A stretch of DNA of 64,000 bases from the NCBI RefSeq assembly GCF_003265705.1, contig NW_020312968.1:564305-628304 (forward strand). The letters are read 5' to 3'. The position numbers were made by a program, and so were the translations under genes. Origin of the DNA: Callorhinus ursinus. Its lineage: Eukaryota > Chordata > Mammalia > Carnivora > Otariidae. Every line of letters starts with the position of its first letter. Positions within the stretch are counted from its first letter, which is position 1. A model generated the notes under the pieces. The model had not been told where the DNA came from. It worked only from the letters and a program-made list of their open reading frames with translations, and searched no databases. Shown here piece after piece: positions 48,561 through 58,259 of this stretch.

Positions 48561-48773
48561 TTAGTTGGCTGCGCTGGGCAGAGGCGCGCGGCTCATTGGC
48601 TTTAATGGCCCCGAGGAGGAGGTGGAGGAGGCGGCGGCAGAGGCGGCCGGCCGGGTCCGAGGGGCGGCTCGGGCGGTCCCGGCCCCCGCCGGGTCTCGCG
48701 TGACGCGGGCTGCAGGAACGCGCGGCGGCGGCGGCGGCGGCGGCTGGGTGCGGGCGGCCGGGCCGCTCGGCAT
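48561..48773 (-). CDS. Upstream ORF in TLE4 leader, 70 codons
   Basis: It has an ATG start at 48771-48773 (G at -3, C at +4) and a TAA stop at 48561-48563, just 10 nt before the TLE4 start codon. The peptide is Pro/Ala/Arg/Ser-rich ([17 protein letters not shown]...) and resembles no family I know, so any role would be cis-regulatory: lowering or re-routing initiation on TLE4. In GC-rich DNA such frames arise by chance. It matters only if the transcript starts upstream of 48773. Confidence 0.35.
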   Translation of the reverse strand: MPSGPAARTQPPPPPPPRVPAARVTRDPAGAGTARAAPRTRPAASAAASSTSSSGPLKPMSRAPLPSAAN

Positions 48774-48785
48774 TCCTTGCGGGCG

Positions 48786-48806
48786 TCACTGGCCCGCCGC
48801 GGGCAT
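48786..48806 (-). CDS. Minimal upstream ORF in TLE4 leader, 6 codons
   Basis: ATG at 48804-48806 followed by MPAAGQ and a TGA stop. It is upstream of the 70-codon frame, with G at -3 and C at +4. It would allow reinitiation downstream. It may have no function. Confidence 0.25.
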   Translation of the reverse strand: MPAAGQ

Positions 48807-48955
48807 TCTCCGGCGCGCGTCTCCCGCGGCAACGCTCCGACGTTCGCTCCTCTGAGGCGCGCCCGCCGAGCCCAGCGCCGCCGCCGCGCCGCTCCCCCGG
48901 GCCGGGAAAGTGCGAGCTCCGCGCACCAGCGCCCGCCGGCAGCGCCGCCCGCCCG

Positions 48956-49010
48956 TTCGCTCGTCCCACTCCAAACTTTTTTTTATTTGTCTTTTAATTG
49001 GTTGTTATTC
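48956..49010 (-). promoter_or_regulatory. Probable TLE4 core promoter (CCAAT plus TATA-like)
   Basis: On the minus strand a CCAAT box (48997-49001, in AACCAATTAAAAG) precedes an A-rich TATA-like stretch (AAATAAAAAAAA, about 48977-48988), and then base composition switches abruptly to extreme GC. This order and spacing fit a start site near 48940-48960. Many CpG-island promoters use dispersed starts, so the position is inferred. Confidence 0.45.
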
Positions 49011-49489
49011 CTCCGAATGAATGATCTCTCTCTTCTTTTCCTAAAAGCAAACACAAACTCCTTTGGTTCGGAAGAGGTCTCGGCGGTGCTTTTTGGTTTC
49101 TCTGGAGAATTTTTCACTTCACAGCAACGATCTTTTAAAAGGCACCTTTTAGCTTCTTTTACCACATCTCATTTCCTTATTTTTCTTCCTTCCTGTTTTC
49201 TTGTCTTTTTTTTAACCCCAAATTGAAGGGGATTATAAAAATAAAAGAGAGTGAAACGCTTGCGGCTTTTTTTTTTAATTCTCTCTCCTTTCAAACTCTG
49301 CGAACACCACCTCAAAATAATATACAAGTGTGTGAGAGAGGGGGAAGAAAGCAGCCAACAGCCCAAACACCCGCTCAGAACAGCTCTAACAACACGCTCT
49401 GTGTAGGTGACTTCTTTGACCAAATTTAGCAGCAGCTAATCATTAACATTCTGATACATATTCACAAACGTCCGTGGAGGGACCGCGGA

Positions 49490-49509
49490 GCATCCCGGGA
49501 GATGTAGTC
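49490..49509 (-). promoter_or_regulatory. ZNF143/Staf-like binding site
   Basis: Minus strand GACTACATCTCCCGGGATGC matches the ZNF143 (Staf/SBS) consensus ACTACAaYTCCCRgcatGC at nearly every informative base. ZNF143 sites are typical of CpG-island and divergent promoters and chromatin loop anchors. A second, weaker copy lies 38 bp to the right in the opposite orientation. Confidence 0.7.
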
Positions 49510-49547
49510 CACCCCCAGCGACCGCGGTCGAGGATTCAGCCAGATTG

Positions 49548-49566
49548 ACTACAATCACCGGCCCGC
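49548..49566 (+). promoter_or_regulatory. Second ZNF143-like half site, inverted
   Basis: ACTACAATCACCGGCCCGC keeps the ACTACAAT core and the final GC of the ZNF143 motif but differs in the middle. It is on the plus strand, inverted relative to the stronger site at 49490-49509. Confidence 0.4.
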
Positions 49567-49934
49567 CACGCGACCGCTCTGGGGCCCTCCTCAAGCGCCC
49601 CGCCCACCCTCGGCGCGGTAGGCGTCTCCAGCAACCAATCAGAGATGGCTGAACATTAATCGCCGTTCTGTGTTACTGCCCATCATTTCACTGCTGACAA
49701 ATGGCGAGCCAGAGGGGAGGAGCTGGCCGGGCTGGAGCCCACGTGGGGGCCGGGCGTCGTCCGCGGTTCGGACCAATGAACGGGACGGGATGGGGTTAGC
49801 GGAGGCGGAGCGGAGATGGCCCGCCCAAGGCGGAGCTTCGGCTTGGCTGACGTTCCTTAGCGCGAGCGTTCGAACCGGGGAAACATTTGTTCAGCTGTCA
49901 ATCAAAGTAACGTGGGCCGGGGAGAAGCGGTGGC

Positions 49935-49936
<2 letters not shown>

Positions 49937-49966
<30 letters not shown>
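49937..49966 (+). repeat. (CTG)10 / (CAG)10 triplet repeat
   Basis: Ten uninterrupted CTG units on the plus strand (CAG on the TLE4 sense strand), flanked by GGCGG and CCCTGG, lie in the upstream CpG-island lobe about 1.4 kb upstream of the TLE4 ATG. A longer plus-strand frame here reads polyalanine but lacks an ATG start. Confidence 0.95.
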
Positions 49967-49968
<2 letters not shown>

Positions 49969-50119
49969 CTGGCTGCATCTTCAGAACTGGGTGTTGGTGG
50001 CGGTGGTGGCGGCAAAATAAAGAAGGTGGAGGGGGCGGTAAGACTGGAGGCTGGTCAGGAGATCTCCTTCCGAGTCTCGTCCTCCCCCCCGCCCCCCTCC
50101 AACCCAAACACCCTCGGCC

Positions 50120-50335
50120 CCTTTGCTCCTCGGCCGCGCCAGGAATGCGGACTAATTAGGGTCCAATGTCTCCTTAAAGAGACAAGCTCGGCCTTGTGTA
50201 ACGCGCCGAAACCCCTGTTGAGACAAGAGAGGGAGGATCACGCCGATCCCACTTCGTTCGGTTCACATCAATTTTACGCGCCGCTGGAGCCGGCATAATT
50301 TTCCGTGTGAACGCGGACTCGGGCCCCTGTTCTTG
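50120..50335. promoter_or_regulatory. Candidate conserved block in upstream CpG lobe
   Basis: Within the CpG-rich lobe this block departs from plain GC-rich text. It contains a palindromic homeodomain site (GGACTAATTAGGGTCCAATG), CTCCTTAAAGAGACAAG and GGCATAATTTTCCGTGTGAA. Such embedded structured AT cores suggest selection. Conservation is untested. Confidence 0.35.
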
Positions 50336-51939
50336 TTTAGAGCAGGAGACTGAGCTGCGAGACGCTTACCCCGGCTGGGGGCCGGGGTTGCGGGTGGGGA
50401 AGGCGCTCCTCCGAGCCCCGAGGGGGCTGTGACTGCCGTTTAACCCCGAAGTGGGGCCGGTTTCCCCAAGCAACTGTGCAACGAAGCACCCCAAGTCGCT
50501 CCCCTCGGGGGCCGCGGGGGCGTAACCGTGGAGTCTCGGGGTGGGGCTGGAGGCCCGGGGACAGGAGTCGCCCAATTCCCAAAGAAACTTTGTCGAGGAG
50601 GCCACCCGCACTCCGCAGACTGTCGGTCCCGCACTAGGACAAGTGTCAACGAGGTACCTGACGCAGGCACAGGGTAGAAAACGCCCCGGCGCCCCTGAGA
50701 TGCTCCTTTCCCCGGGATCGGAAGCAAGAAGACTGTCCCTCTTTTTCCTGCTCTTTGGAGGAGCAAGTCAAGTTTGACGCGGTTGAAACGGGCTGGACTA
50801 CGCGGGCCACGAGAGAGGGCGGGTCTGCCACCCCGGGGACAAGTTCCAGCAAAGTGGGGCTGGTGCGGGGGCAGAGGCTGGGGGGAGAGGCATTTTCAGG
50901 GAAGGGGCTAAGGAGGTGGGGACCGACTCCGTGGCGAGAAAGGACGGCCGGGGGTAGACAGCGCCTTCACCCTTCATCTTCATCCAGCTAGGGGTAGCTC
51001 CCTGGTTTAAGGGGCGGAGCTGCGGCTGGTAGCCTTTCCTAGTGAGCCTCTAGCCTTTGGGGGCGTGGAGGAATTCAGAAAAAGTCAAGTTGACGGTCGA
51101 CTAATTTAAGGGTCTGTTTCGGACGTTCATTTCTCAGTGTCATTTGCCTACTCTAACTTGAGACATTGGCAGAGATGCTTCAGCATTAGTGGAAAACCAG
51201 TCTTCTGAGTAATATCCCACGCCTCAGTGGGCAAATCAATGACTTAATGTCCAACCTAACACATTCTATGGGCTTCTCCCTCTGCTGGGCACTGTGGAGG
51301 CAGGTGCAAAGGAAGGCTACGATGGTCTTCACAATGTGAACTCCATCCCCAGGTACTTTCAATAATTCAATTCAACAAATACTTTCTCCATCCCCAAAAT
51401 AAGAGGATGGAGAACTCTGGGCAGTTTTCTGAACCTCCTCTGTGCCATGTGCCCAGTCCAAAATGAGATGTGCTGTAAGAACACATACTGATTTTGAAGA
51501 GTCAATACAAAAAAAAAAAAAAAGGAACATGAAATAGCTCAATAACTTATCATGATTACATGTTGAAATTCTAATATTTTGAATATAATTGTTTAAATAA
51601 AATGTTACTAAAATTAATTTTTGCCTGTTTGTTTCTAATTTTTTAAATCCAGATATTAGGAAGGTTTAAATGACTTGATGTAGCTCACATATTTCCATTG
51701 GACAGCACTGTTTTTGAAACATTCCTAAGAACCAAAAATTAGAAGACTTGAGTGATACAATTTCTACACAAGGACAGCAAATTTTCTAAGAACACCAGGA
51801 ACAATCACGTTTTATTCTAGGGCTGGTTATTTGCTCCCAGTGGAGCTTTTCAATAGTTCATTAAATCACCCACGATGCCTCTGTAGAAAGTTCCATGTTA
51901 TCTGTTCTTGCCAGAATGTTAGCAAGTTCCATAAGAACC

Positions 51940-52040
51940 GGAACTTGCTTATGTTCATGGCCACACCCCAGATGCCTAGAATGATGTCTGGCACATAGCT
52001 GGTGCTCAGTGAATACTTGTTTACGGCATTAATGAGCAAA
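51940..52040 (+). mobile_element. L2/MIR 3' end fragment
   Basis: CTAGAATGATGTCTGGCACA, TAGCTGGTGCTCAGTGAATA, CTTGTTTACGGCATTAATGA is the shared L2/MIR 3' terminal wording in sense orientation. Confidence 0.6.
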
Positions 52041-52489
52041 CACCATGTTGCGTCAGTATAGAAAGCTTCTGTATCATTTGGGCCATATTTATTGAGATTC
52101 TATGCAGTTATTTCCCAGGTCAGGGAATGAGAATCCGAATAACAGAACCTGAAGAGCTATTCAAAGGGTCTGTGGACAAAGAGGAAACTGCTCTGTTAGA
52201 AAATATCAAGTAACTAATGGCAGGGACCTCTCTGCTAAACTCTTTCAATATTCTGTGTCCACAGAAGAATGACAAGAAATCAGGATGTTTCTTTACTTTT
52301 TATTAAGTGCAGTTTTGAAATACTGCCCTTGAATGTGTTTCACACTTTGTTCATTTGGCAGATCTACATGACAGTGATGTCTCAGAAAGATGCCAAATGA
52401 AGCAACTGGTGTCCCAGCGGAACACAGAAAGGGGGGGGCAAACAGCTGCTTTTGTCTCTTCTGCTCTCTGCTCGTGCTTTTCTCTCTCT

Positions 52490-52605
52490 CTAAGCTTATT
52501 TATTCATTTATTTTTAATAATCTCTACACCCAACGTGGGGCTCGAACTCACCACCTAGAGATCAAGAGTTGCATGCTCTTCCAACGGAGCCAGCCAGGCA
52601 CCCCT
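52490..52605 (-). mobile_element. CanSINE-related tRNA SINE, partial
   Basis: CTACACCCAACGTGGGGCTC, GAACTCACCACCTAGAGATC and CGGAGCCAGCCAGGCACCCC form the tRNA-like head and box region in reverse, in an older carnivore SINE variant. The CT-rich body is missing. Confidence 0.85.
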
Positions 52606-53559
52606 GTACTTCTCTTTTTGCACTTTTCACAAACTGTTGAGCCAACCTGTGAAGTCACCTGGGGTCTTGTCTTATCCCTACAGCACAGTGGGGAGCTCCA
52701 GAATTTTTATGTGGGCAGGGCTCAGCAGCAGCATTCCTCTTAGAAGCTAGGCCTGGGGTTCCGATCTTAATGTGATGTATGCAAAGCAAGCACATTATTT
52801 TCTCTTCTGTGTTATAAATTACATATTCCTCCATCAAGTATTTATTGAAAAAAAATTCTTGACCTAGTATGTGCCAGGATAAGGGAATTTAACAATAAAT
52901 TAGCTATTGTTTATTTATCATCTCTCAGCTTCAAATTCATCCTCTTTGCCTGCTCTGTGAAAATAGATCTGGGCCCTTTAAATAGTTTCCTTTGTCAACT
53001 GGCACCAAAGCTTTGTCCATAGCGGGCGCTGGGGAGACATTACAAGAGGAAAGGTTTTGCTTCCTGATTCTGGTGTGCTGGCCAGGCAGGTGGTAATCAG
53101 TTGCACCCAGCAGCCAGTAGCTTCCTCCACAAACCCCCTTATGTAGTTTCGGAGCAGAGTGCCTTTGCTGAGACATTACCTGAACAGCTTTCCTTGGCAG
53201 CCCAGAGGATCAATTTCCAGTAAGTTCTGGACTGTGGCTTTCCGGTAAGTTCCCAGAACGCATATGTCCATCAGGGTCCACCTGCTTCAGCTGTGCCCTC
53301 TGGAGCAAGGTCTGGATTTCAGCCATAGGGTATGTGTGTGGGTCCTGGGGAGGCTCTTTCTTGAGTCCTCTGTGTCAGCCCTAGAGGTAATGGCTGTTCC
53401 TTGTATCTGCTATTTCTATATCCAGGGTTTTCTTTACCTCCTATTTACCAGCCCCTCTCTACTCCCATTTCCTGTCATAATTAATAAGTCTTATATTGAA
53501 CTTCTCTTGTTCAAATTACTGTGTAATTGGACTCAGACTGATGCAGTAAACAACATATG

Positions 53560-54010
53560 CACAGTCTCTTCCCTTTGGGGACTTACATTCTGATTGAAAG
53601 AGGCAGACAAACAGTTGAATGAGTAACCGTGTAATATGAAAGTGGTGATACATGCTATGAAGAGAATTAAGCAAGGTAGGCAGATCGGAGTGGTTCAGAT
53701 GGCAGTGGGCTTCCCAGAGGAGACACTTAAGCAGTCTGCCAAGAAAGAGCCAGCCATGGCAGAGATCACTGAGCAGCAAGCTTCAGGTGGATACAAAGGC
53801 CCCATCTGGGGAAGTGTTGGTGAATGTGAGGATTTTGAAAAGAGTAAAAATAGTGCAGGACCAGGTCACTGCCACATCGATGGGTCCAGGTCACATGGAA
53901 CGTTTGACATCTGTAAAGGCATTTGTTTTCTCTTCTGAGTATAATGGGAAGCCGTGTGGGAGGGGGAAGGACTGTGAGAAGGGAGTGACAGGATCATTAC
54001 AGATATGAAA
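53560..54010 (-). mobile_element. L2 LINE fragment
   Basis: TGGTGATACATGCTATGAAG, GGGCTTCCCAGAGGAGACAC, ATAATGGGAAGCCGTGTGGG and GGAGTGACAGGATCATTACA match reversed L2 ORF2 wording in the expected order. It is heavily decayed. Confidence 0.55.
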
Positions 54011-55169
54011 CTGGTCCATAAGTGCCCTTACTCATACTTGGCCCTAAGATTAAGAAAACATCCTTTTCCATATTAAAGAATATCTATTACTTTTATTTGG
54101 GGCAGCTATTACAGACTATTGAGGCCAACATCCCCTTAGCACTGGCACTGCCTAACCCCACTATTGAGTGATGGATAAATTTTAATTTGAATAGAAGCCA
54201 TTTATGCAATTCAGAAATGCCAAGCTCTGCCTTGAATGTACCACTAGAACAGCAATAATCATAGAGAATCAAGGACATGTAGATTCATTTCTAGAGCAGC
54301 AATTGATTTGCCCCATAACTGACTACTAACCACTCTCCCATCTATGATAAGATGGGCATAACTGTATAGTATTCTCCTTAGTTGTCAGTGCCAAAGAGAA
54401 TGCCAAATTTCTGAACTTGCCTGGTGAGGCAGAGCCTTATCTTTGCCAGCCACCTCTATGTTTAGTGGTAGAAATTGCCAAGCTATCTTTGTATTGGGAT
54501 GTGTCTTCTTGGTGGATAAAAGGCAAGTGGGCACCCATTGCTTTTTTGGGGAATGGTGGCACTTGGCCTGGGAGTAGGGTGGACAAATATGTATAGAGAC
54601 TAAGGAGGTTTCAGGGAGAAAAAAATTCTTCTTACTGAAATGCTACATTGTTTGAACCCCTTCAGATGGTCCCTAATTAAGTCTACTGGCAAGAAGGAAC
54701 ACTGAAACCTTTCTCTTCCCTCCCATGGGTTGGAGGACTGACATGGTGGGGTGGGAGGGTGTGTGTCTAGAATTCACCATGAAGTCAACAGGAGAATGGA
54801 CCAGTGACCTAGGTTCAGCATCAGTAGCAACAGATGCAGGGAGTATGGATCTTTCTCATTCTGGAAGAAGTCTGTGTTAAAGATAGGAATCCCCTTTGGT
54901 TTACTCATGCTAGCACTAATGGAGTGCTTTGGGATAAATGGCTGTATAGGATGATAAAGGTCTGTAGAGGAACCCCCGTCTTCAATAGTTACACCTTATG
55001 TCAGCAATAGTTCCAAGTGCCTGAGGGAGACCCTGAACTTCTAGCTAGTCTGAACAATTAACAATTGACAATATGTCTGAATATTTAAAAGGATCTGTGA
55101 ATTTCTTTATATTCCAAGCTGATAAAGCAAACTATATTTAAGGAATACACCCTTAAAAAGGACGCTCTT

Positions 55170-55360
55170 GGGGCACCTGAGTGGCTCAGTTGGTTTAGCG
55201 TCTGACTTTGGCTTAGGTCATGATCTCAGAGTCCTGGGATTGAGCCCCACGTCGTGTTGGGCTCCTGCCTCAGTGGGGAGTCTGCTTGTCCCTCTGCCCC
55301 TCACCCCGTTCATGAGCTCTCTGTTTCTCTCTCTCAAATAAATAAGTAAAATCTTTAAAA
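55170..55360 (+). mobile_element. CanSINE, older member of nested pair
   Basis: GGGGCACCTGAGTGGCTCAG at the head, CTCAAATAAATAAGTAAAAT at the tail; more diverged than its neighbour, which inserted at its 3' tail. Confidence 0.94.
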
Positions 55361-55372
55361 AGAAAATTTCCC

Positions 55373-55568
55373 GGGGCGCCTGGGTAGCTCAGTCATTAGG
55401 TGTCTGCCTTCGGCTCAGGTCATGATCCCAGGGTCCTGGGATCGAGCCCCGCATTGGGCTCCCTGTTCCGCGGGAAGCCTGCTTCTCCCTCTCCCACTCC
55501 CCCTGCTTGTGTTCCCTCTCTCGCTGTATCTCTCTGTCAAATAAATAAATAAAATCTTAAAAAAAAAA
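55373..55568 (+). mobile_element. CanSINE, young copy with 12-bp TSD
   Basis: Near-consensus copy (GGGGCGCCTGGGTAGCTCAG ... AATAAATAAATAAAATCTTA) flanked by perfect AGAAAATTTCCC (55361-55372 and 55569-55580). The duplicated target is at the tail end of the older SINE, which gives the order of insertion. Confidence 0.97.
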
Positions 55569-55684
55569 AGAAAATTTCCCTCTTGCTCAAGAAAAATTTA
55601 CATTATATTTACTTTCCTTGAATCTAGAAGGGAACTTTAAGAGATACTTCTGTTCCACTCCTCCGCCTTGAAGCAAACAAGGTA

Positions 55685-55800
55685 TTATTATCCCCACTTT
55701 AAAGATTAATCAACGGAGGCGCTGAAAGAAGTTACTTGCCCAAAGTTATACAGTTTAGAAGTACAGAAGCAGAGGTCAAACTTCTGTCTCCTGCCTCCTT
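55685..55800 (-). mobile_element. MIR SINE, fragment
   Basis: TATTATCCCCACTTTAAAGA, GAAGTTACTTGCCCAAAGTT, ATACAGTTTAGAAGTACAGA is the reversed MIR core. Confidence 0.7.
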
Positions 55801-57109
55801 ATGTCGTACCTGTCTAAAACCTGCTTTCCACAAGTGGGTATTCAATTAAAGTAGGTGATTTAAGCGTTCCCCAACTCACCGGCATGGTTTACTCCTTTTC
55901 AAGCAGAGATTTTATTGCTAAAATGGAGGTGGAGGATGAATCAGGGAGATGGGTGTGTTGCAGCTACCAGTGGGCAAAACTTGAACCTGAGGCTTCCCAC
56001 GGATGTAGGAAGCAAACCTCACACCCTCCTTTCCTCCAGGTCCCAACCTCAGAGTCTCTGCAGGCTTGATAAGCACAATTCAAGAGAGATGAACGATGCT
56101 CAGGCTCCGGTCCTTCCACTCTCCACAACAGCAGGGCTCACACCCATTCAGCGGCTCCCACCATGCCTTCCAAGAGGCACCCACTCATGCTATCACAACA
56201 GCCTGCAAGGCAGATATTCCAGGAGAAAAACTGGATTCACTTTCTGAAGTGGGTGGCATGGGAATGGGGTAGGTGTAGGACAGTATAACTAGACACCATA
56301 CTGCTTTGTAGGAGAAAATCAGTCATGAAAGTCCAGTATTCTTCTCTTAGGAACCGGGGCTCAGTTCACAACCTACCACGATCTGGTCAACTTTGGTTAG
56401 TCCCTTTAACCTTTCTGACTTCATCCATGGAGGTGTTTCCTCCATAGAGAAAATAAACCTCTCTGCACTAGAGGCAAAACTTTGCAGCCCCTGAAATGTT
56501 TTATTGTATAATTCAGGAGTTGCATGATCCATATAGAACGGATTTTGATTCAGGATCACCTGCTGAGCATGATCACTTTTTCCTTCCCCTTCCTTAGTAC
56601 TTCCAAAGAAATGAACTTCTGGAGTAAATATTATTTGGGGGAAGTAGAAGCAGACGTGTTCTGTTGAGAATGGATTATATGTCTTATAAAGTAGACTCAA
56701 AACTGTAAGGGTCTATAATCTTAATGCTGGTATGTTGGCTCCCACTGCTATAATTTAATTCAGGACTTGTCCTCACTATTATGGAACCCGGAACAATTCT
56801 GGTAAGTCACGTGACTTCCTTTAATAGAAGTCCTTGTAAAATGGTGTGAAGGAGCCATCATTCATAGTGTAATATCTAGCCTAGTGCACTACTACTTTTA
56901 GAAAAGACTATAATTCTGGGAAATTTTCATTCATGGAGACACCCTACACATACACCTCCACTGTTATATGGAACAAGATTTAAATGCTTCTGTTATGGGT
57001 TTTTATTGAATATGTCGACAAGAGAGACCAGTGGATACTTAATTTCTGTGTGGACCACGAGTGTTTACATCGTGTGTCACATGTTATCTGGAAATATGTA
57101 AAGACCCTG

Positions 57110-57260
57110 AGAGATGGGAAGAATGGGTATATGAAAACCCCCATTTTACAGACTAGAAAACTGATGTTCAGAGAAACCAATGGCCTCTTGAAGATTATAC
57201 AACTAGTAAGCAAAGGGGAATCAAACATGAGCTTTCAATTCCACGTCTTCCCACTCCACT
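57110..57260 (-). mobile_element. MIR SINE, fragment
   Basis: CCCCCATTTTACAGACTAGA, AAACTGATGTTCAGAGAAAC and ACAACTAGTAAGCAAAGGGG match the reversed MIR body. Confidence 0.65.
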
Positions 57261-58140
57261 AGAGCTGCCTTTTAATGCCATCAGTAAATTATAAGGCATC
57301 GCGCTTTACAAAGTGTTTCCTCATGCCTCTTCCTTCCTTACAAAATCCTGTTAGGTAAGGAGAGCAGGTATCGTGACCGCCTTGCAAATGTGAAAACTAA
57401 CGCAGAGAAAAATGGCTGGCCTGACTCACATGTGTATAGTACAGGTACACACCAACTCTATGATCTAAACTGATATGTATAGCCATATATAATAAGAGTT
57501 AATATCCTACAATATATACAATTAGAAAATATGTGGGAAGGTGTTATCTGTATAACCCCTGTGTCAGTTAACTGGATGTCCTCATCTTCCAGCCAGCTGG
57601 ATTCCTTGCTCTTCTAGCTTTCGAGAGGAATGATTCACCACCAACCCACGTACAGCAGGAAATCCAGCATCCTTCTCTGGAGCTCCAGGGATTCTGGAGG
57701 GTCTCTGTTTCTCTTTACCATCCCTGGCTGTGATCTCTTGTTTCTGATGAAAGCTTGATCTCTACTTGCTGCATCCTGCTTTTCTGTCCCTTTTCCATGC
57801 CAGGCTATCCTTTCGGACATCCTCTCATCTTCTGACGTACCCTGGACACAAGCTGTCTGTGATGAACACTTTCACTGAAGAGGGAGTTAACAACTCAGTA
57901 GGGCAAACAAATGGAAGTGGAGTATTAACCATCCTTGCCCCTTGGTTATCTCTCCCCCCTTGACCTGCTCAGTTGCAGACACCACCCAGCTATCATTCAG
58001 TCTAGGAACCCTCCTTCGCTCATCCCACCTCATTTCACAGGACAGGCACCACGACTACAATAGCGTGATGGGCATACCTTTCCCTACTATAGTTGCCACT
58101 GTGTAGCGTTTTTATCCCAGAGGGCTGATTTCTGAGTCTG

Positions 58141-58207
58141 ATTTTTGCAACATCTATGTAAGAAAGGGAGACATCTAATTTTTGCAACATCTATGTAAGA
58201 AAGGGAG
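58141..58207 (+). repeat. Two-copy direct repeat, 30-bp unit
   Basis: A 30-bp phrase beginning ATTTTTGCAACATCTATGTA occurs perfectly at 58141-58170 and again at 58178-58207, separated by ACATCTA (period 37). It looks like a recent replication-slippage duplication. Confidence 0.97.
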
Positions 58208-58259
58208 GCATGCGGAGATAACTTGCTCATTCTCCATTCTCGATTTGTAACCCAAGCCG

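Larger units (their letters stand above)
48551..48955 (-). other. TLE4: TLE4 5' leader, CpG-rich, with two ATG uORFs
   Basis: This is the minus-strand sequence between the likely transcription start and the TLE4 ATG, very rich in GC and CpG. It contains only a few ATGs. One opens a 70-codon reading frame (48561-48773). One opens a 6-codon frame (48786-48806). The third is an in-frame internal Met of the longer frame. The exact 5' end of the transcript cannot be read from sequence. If transcription starts closer to the ATG, downstream of the CCAAT at 48595-48599, the uORFs would be excluded. Confidence 0.6.
47700..48960. promoter_or_regulatory. CpG island, TLE4 lobe
   Basis: CpG dinucleotides are dense and GC content very high throughout, in contrast with AT-rich introns on the left and a T-rich stretch at 48970-49300 on the right. 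It spans most of intron 1, exon 1 and the 5' leader. It includes GC-rich triplet runs (GGC/GGA) near 48620-48740. Long open frames here on both strands reflect lack of AT-rich stop codons, not genes. Confidence 0.9.
49470..50990. promoter_or_regulatory. CpG island, upstream/divergent lobe
   Basis: This second CpG-dense block is separated from the TLE4 lobe by about 500 bp of AT-rich DNA. It contains ZNF143-like sites, two plus-strand CCAAT boxes (49634-49638 and 49773-49777), a CACGTG E-box (49740-49745), a TGACG half-CRE near 49852 and a (CTG)10 run. Such clusters usually mark a transcription start. Orientation of the CCAAT boxes suggests a plus-strand divergent non-coding transcript starting around 49.8-49.9 kb. 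No convincing ATG-started coding frame follows. Confidence 0.6.

Noticed and set aside
47772..48605. Open frames of up to about 260 codons on both strands
   Set aside because: They lie in the CpG island, overlap each other on both strands, are Pro/Arg/Gly/Ala-rich and cross the TLE4 exon 1 splice site. Low stop-codon frequency in GC-rich DNA explains them.
48547..48969. 140-codon minus-strand frame whose TGA overlaps the TLE4 ATG (ATGA)
   Set aside because: It looked like a coupled uORF, but its first codon is GTG and there is no ATG in the frame, so ordinary initiation is not supported.
49912..50298. 128-codon plus-strand frame with a polyalanine run
   Set aside because: It starts at GTG without an ATG; the alanines come from the (CTG)10 repeat read in another frame.
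53380..53560. Possible LTR (MaLR) fragment
   Set aside because: Some wording, such as GGACTCAGACTGATGCAG, is reminiscent, but I could not define ends or a consistent match, so it is not annotated.
58141..58207. CRISPR-like repeat
   Set aside because: Only two copies with a 7-bp spacer in a mammalian genome: a tandem duplication.
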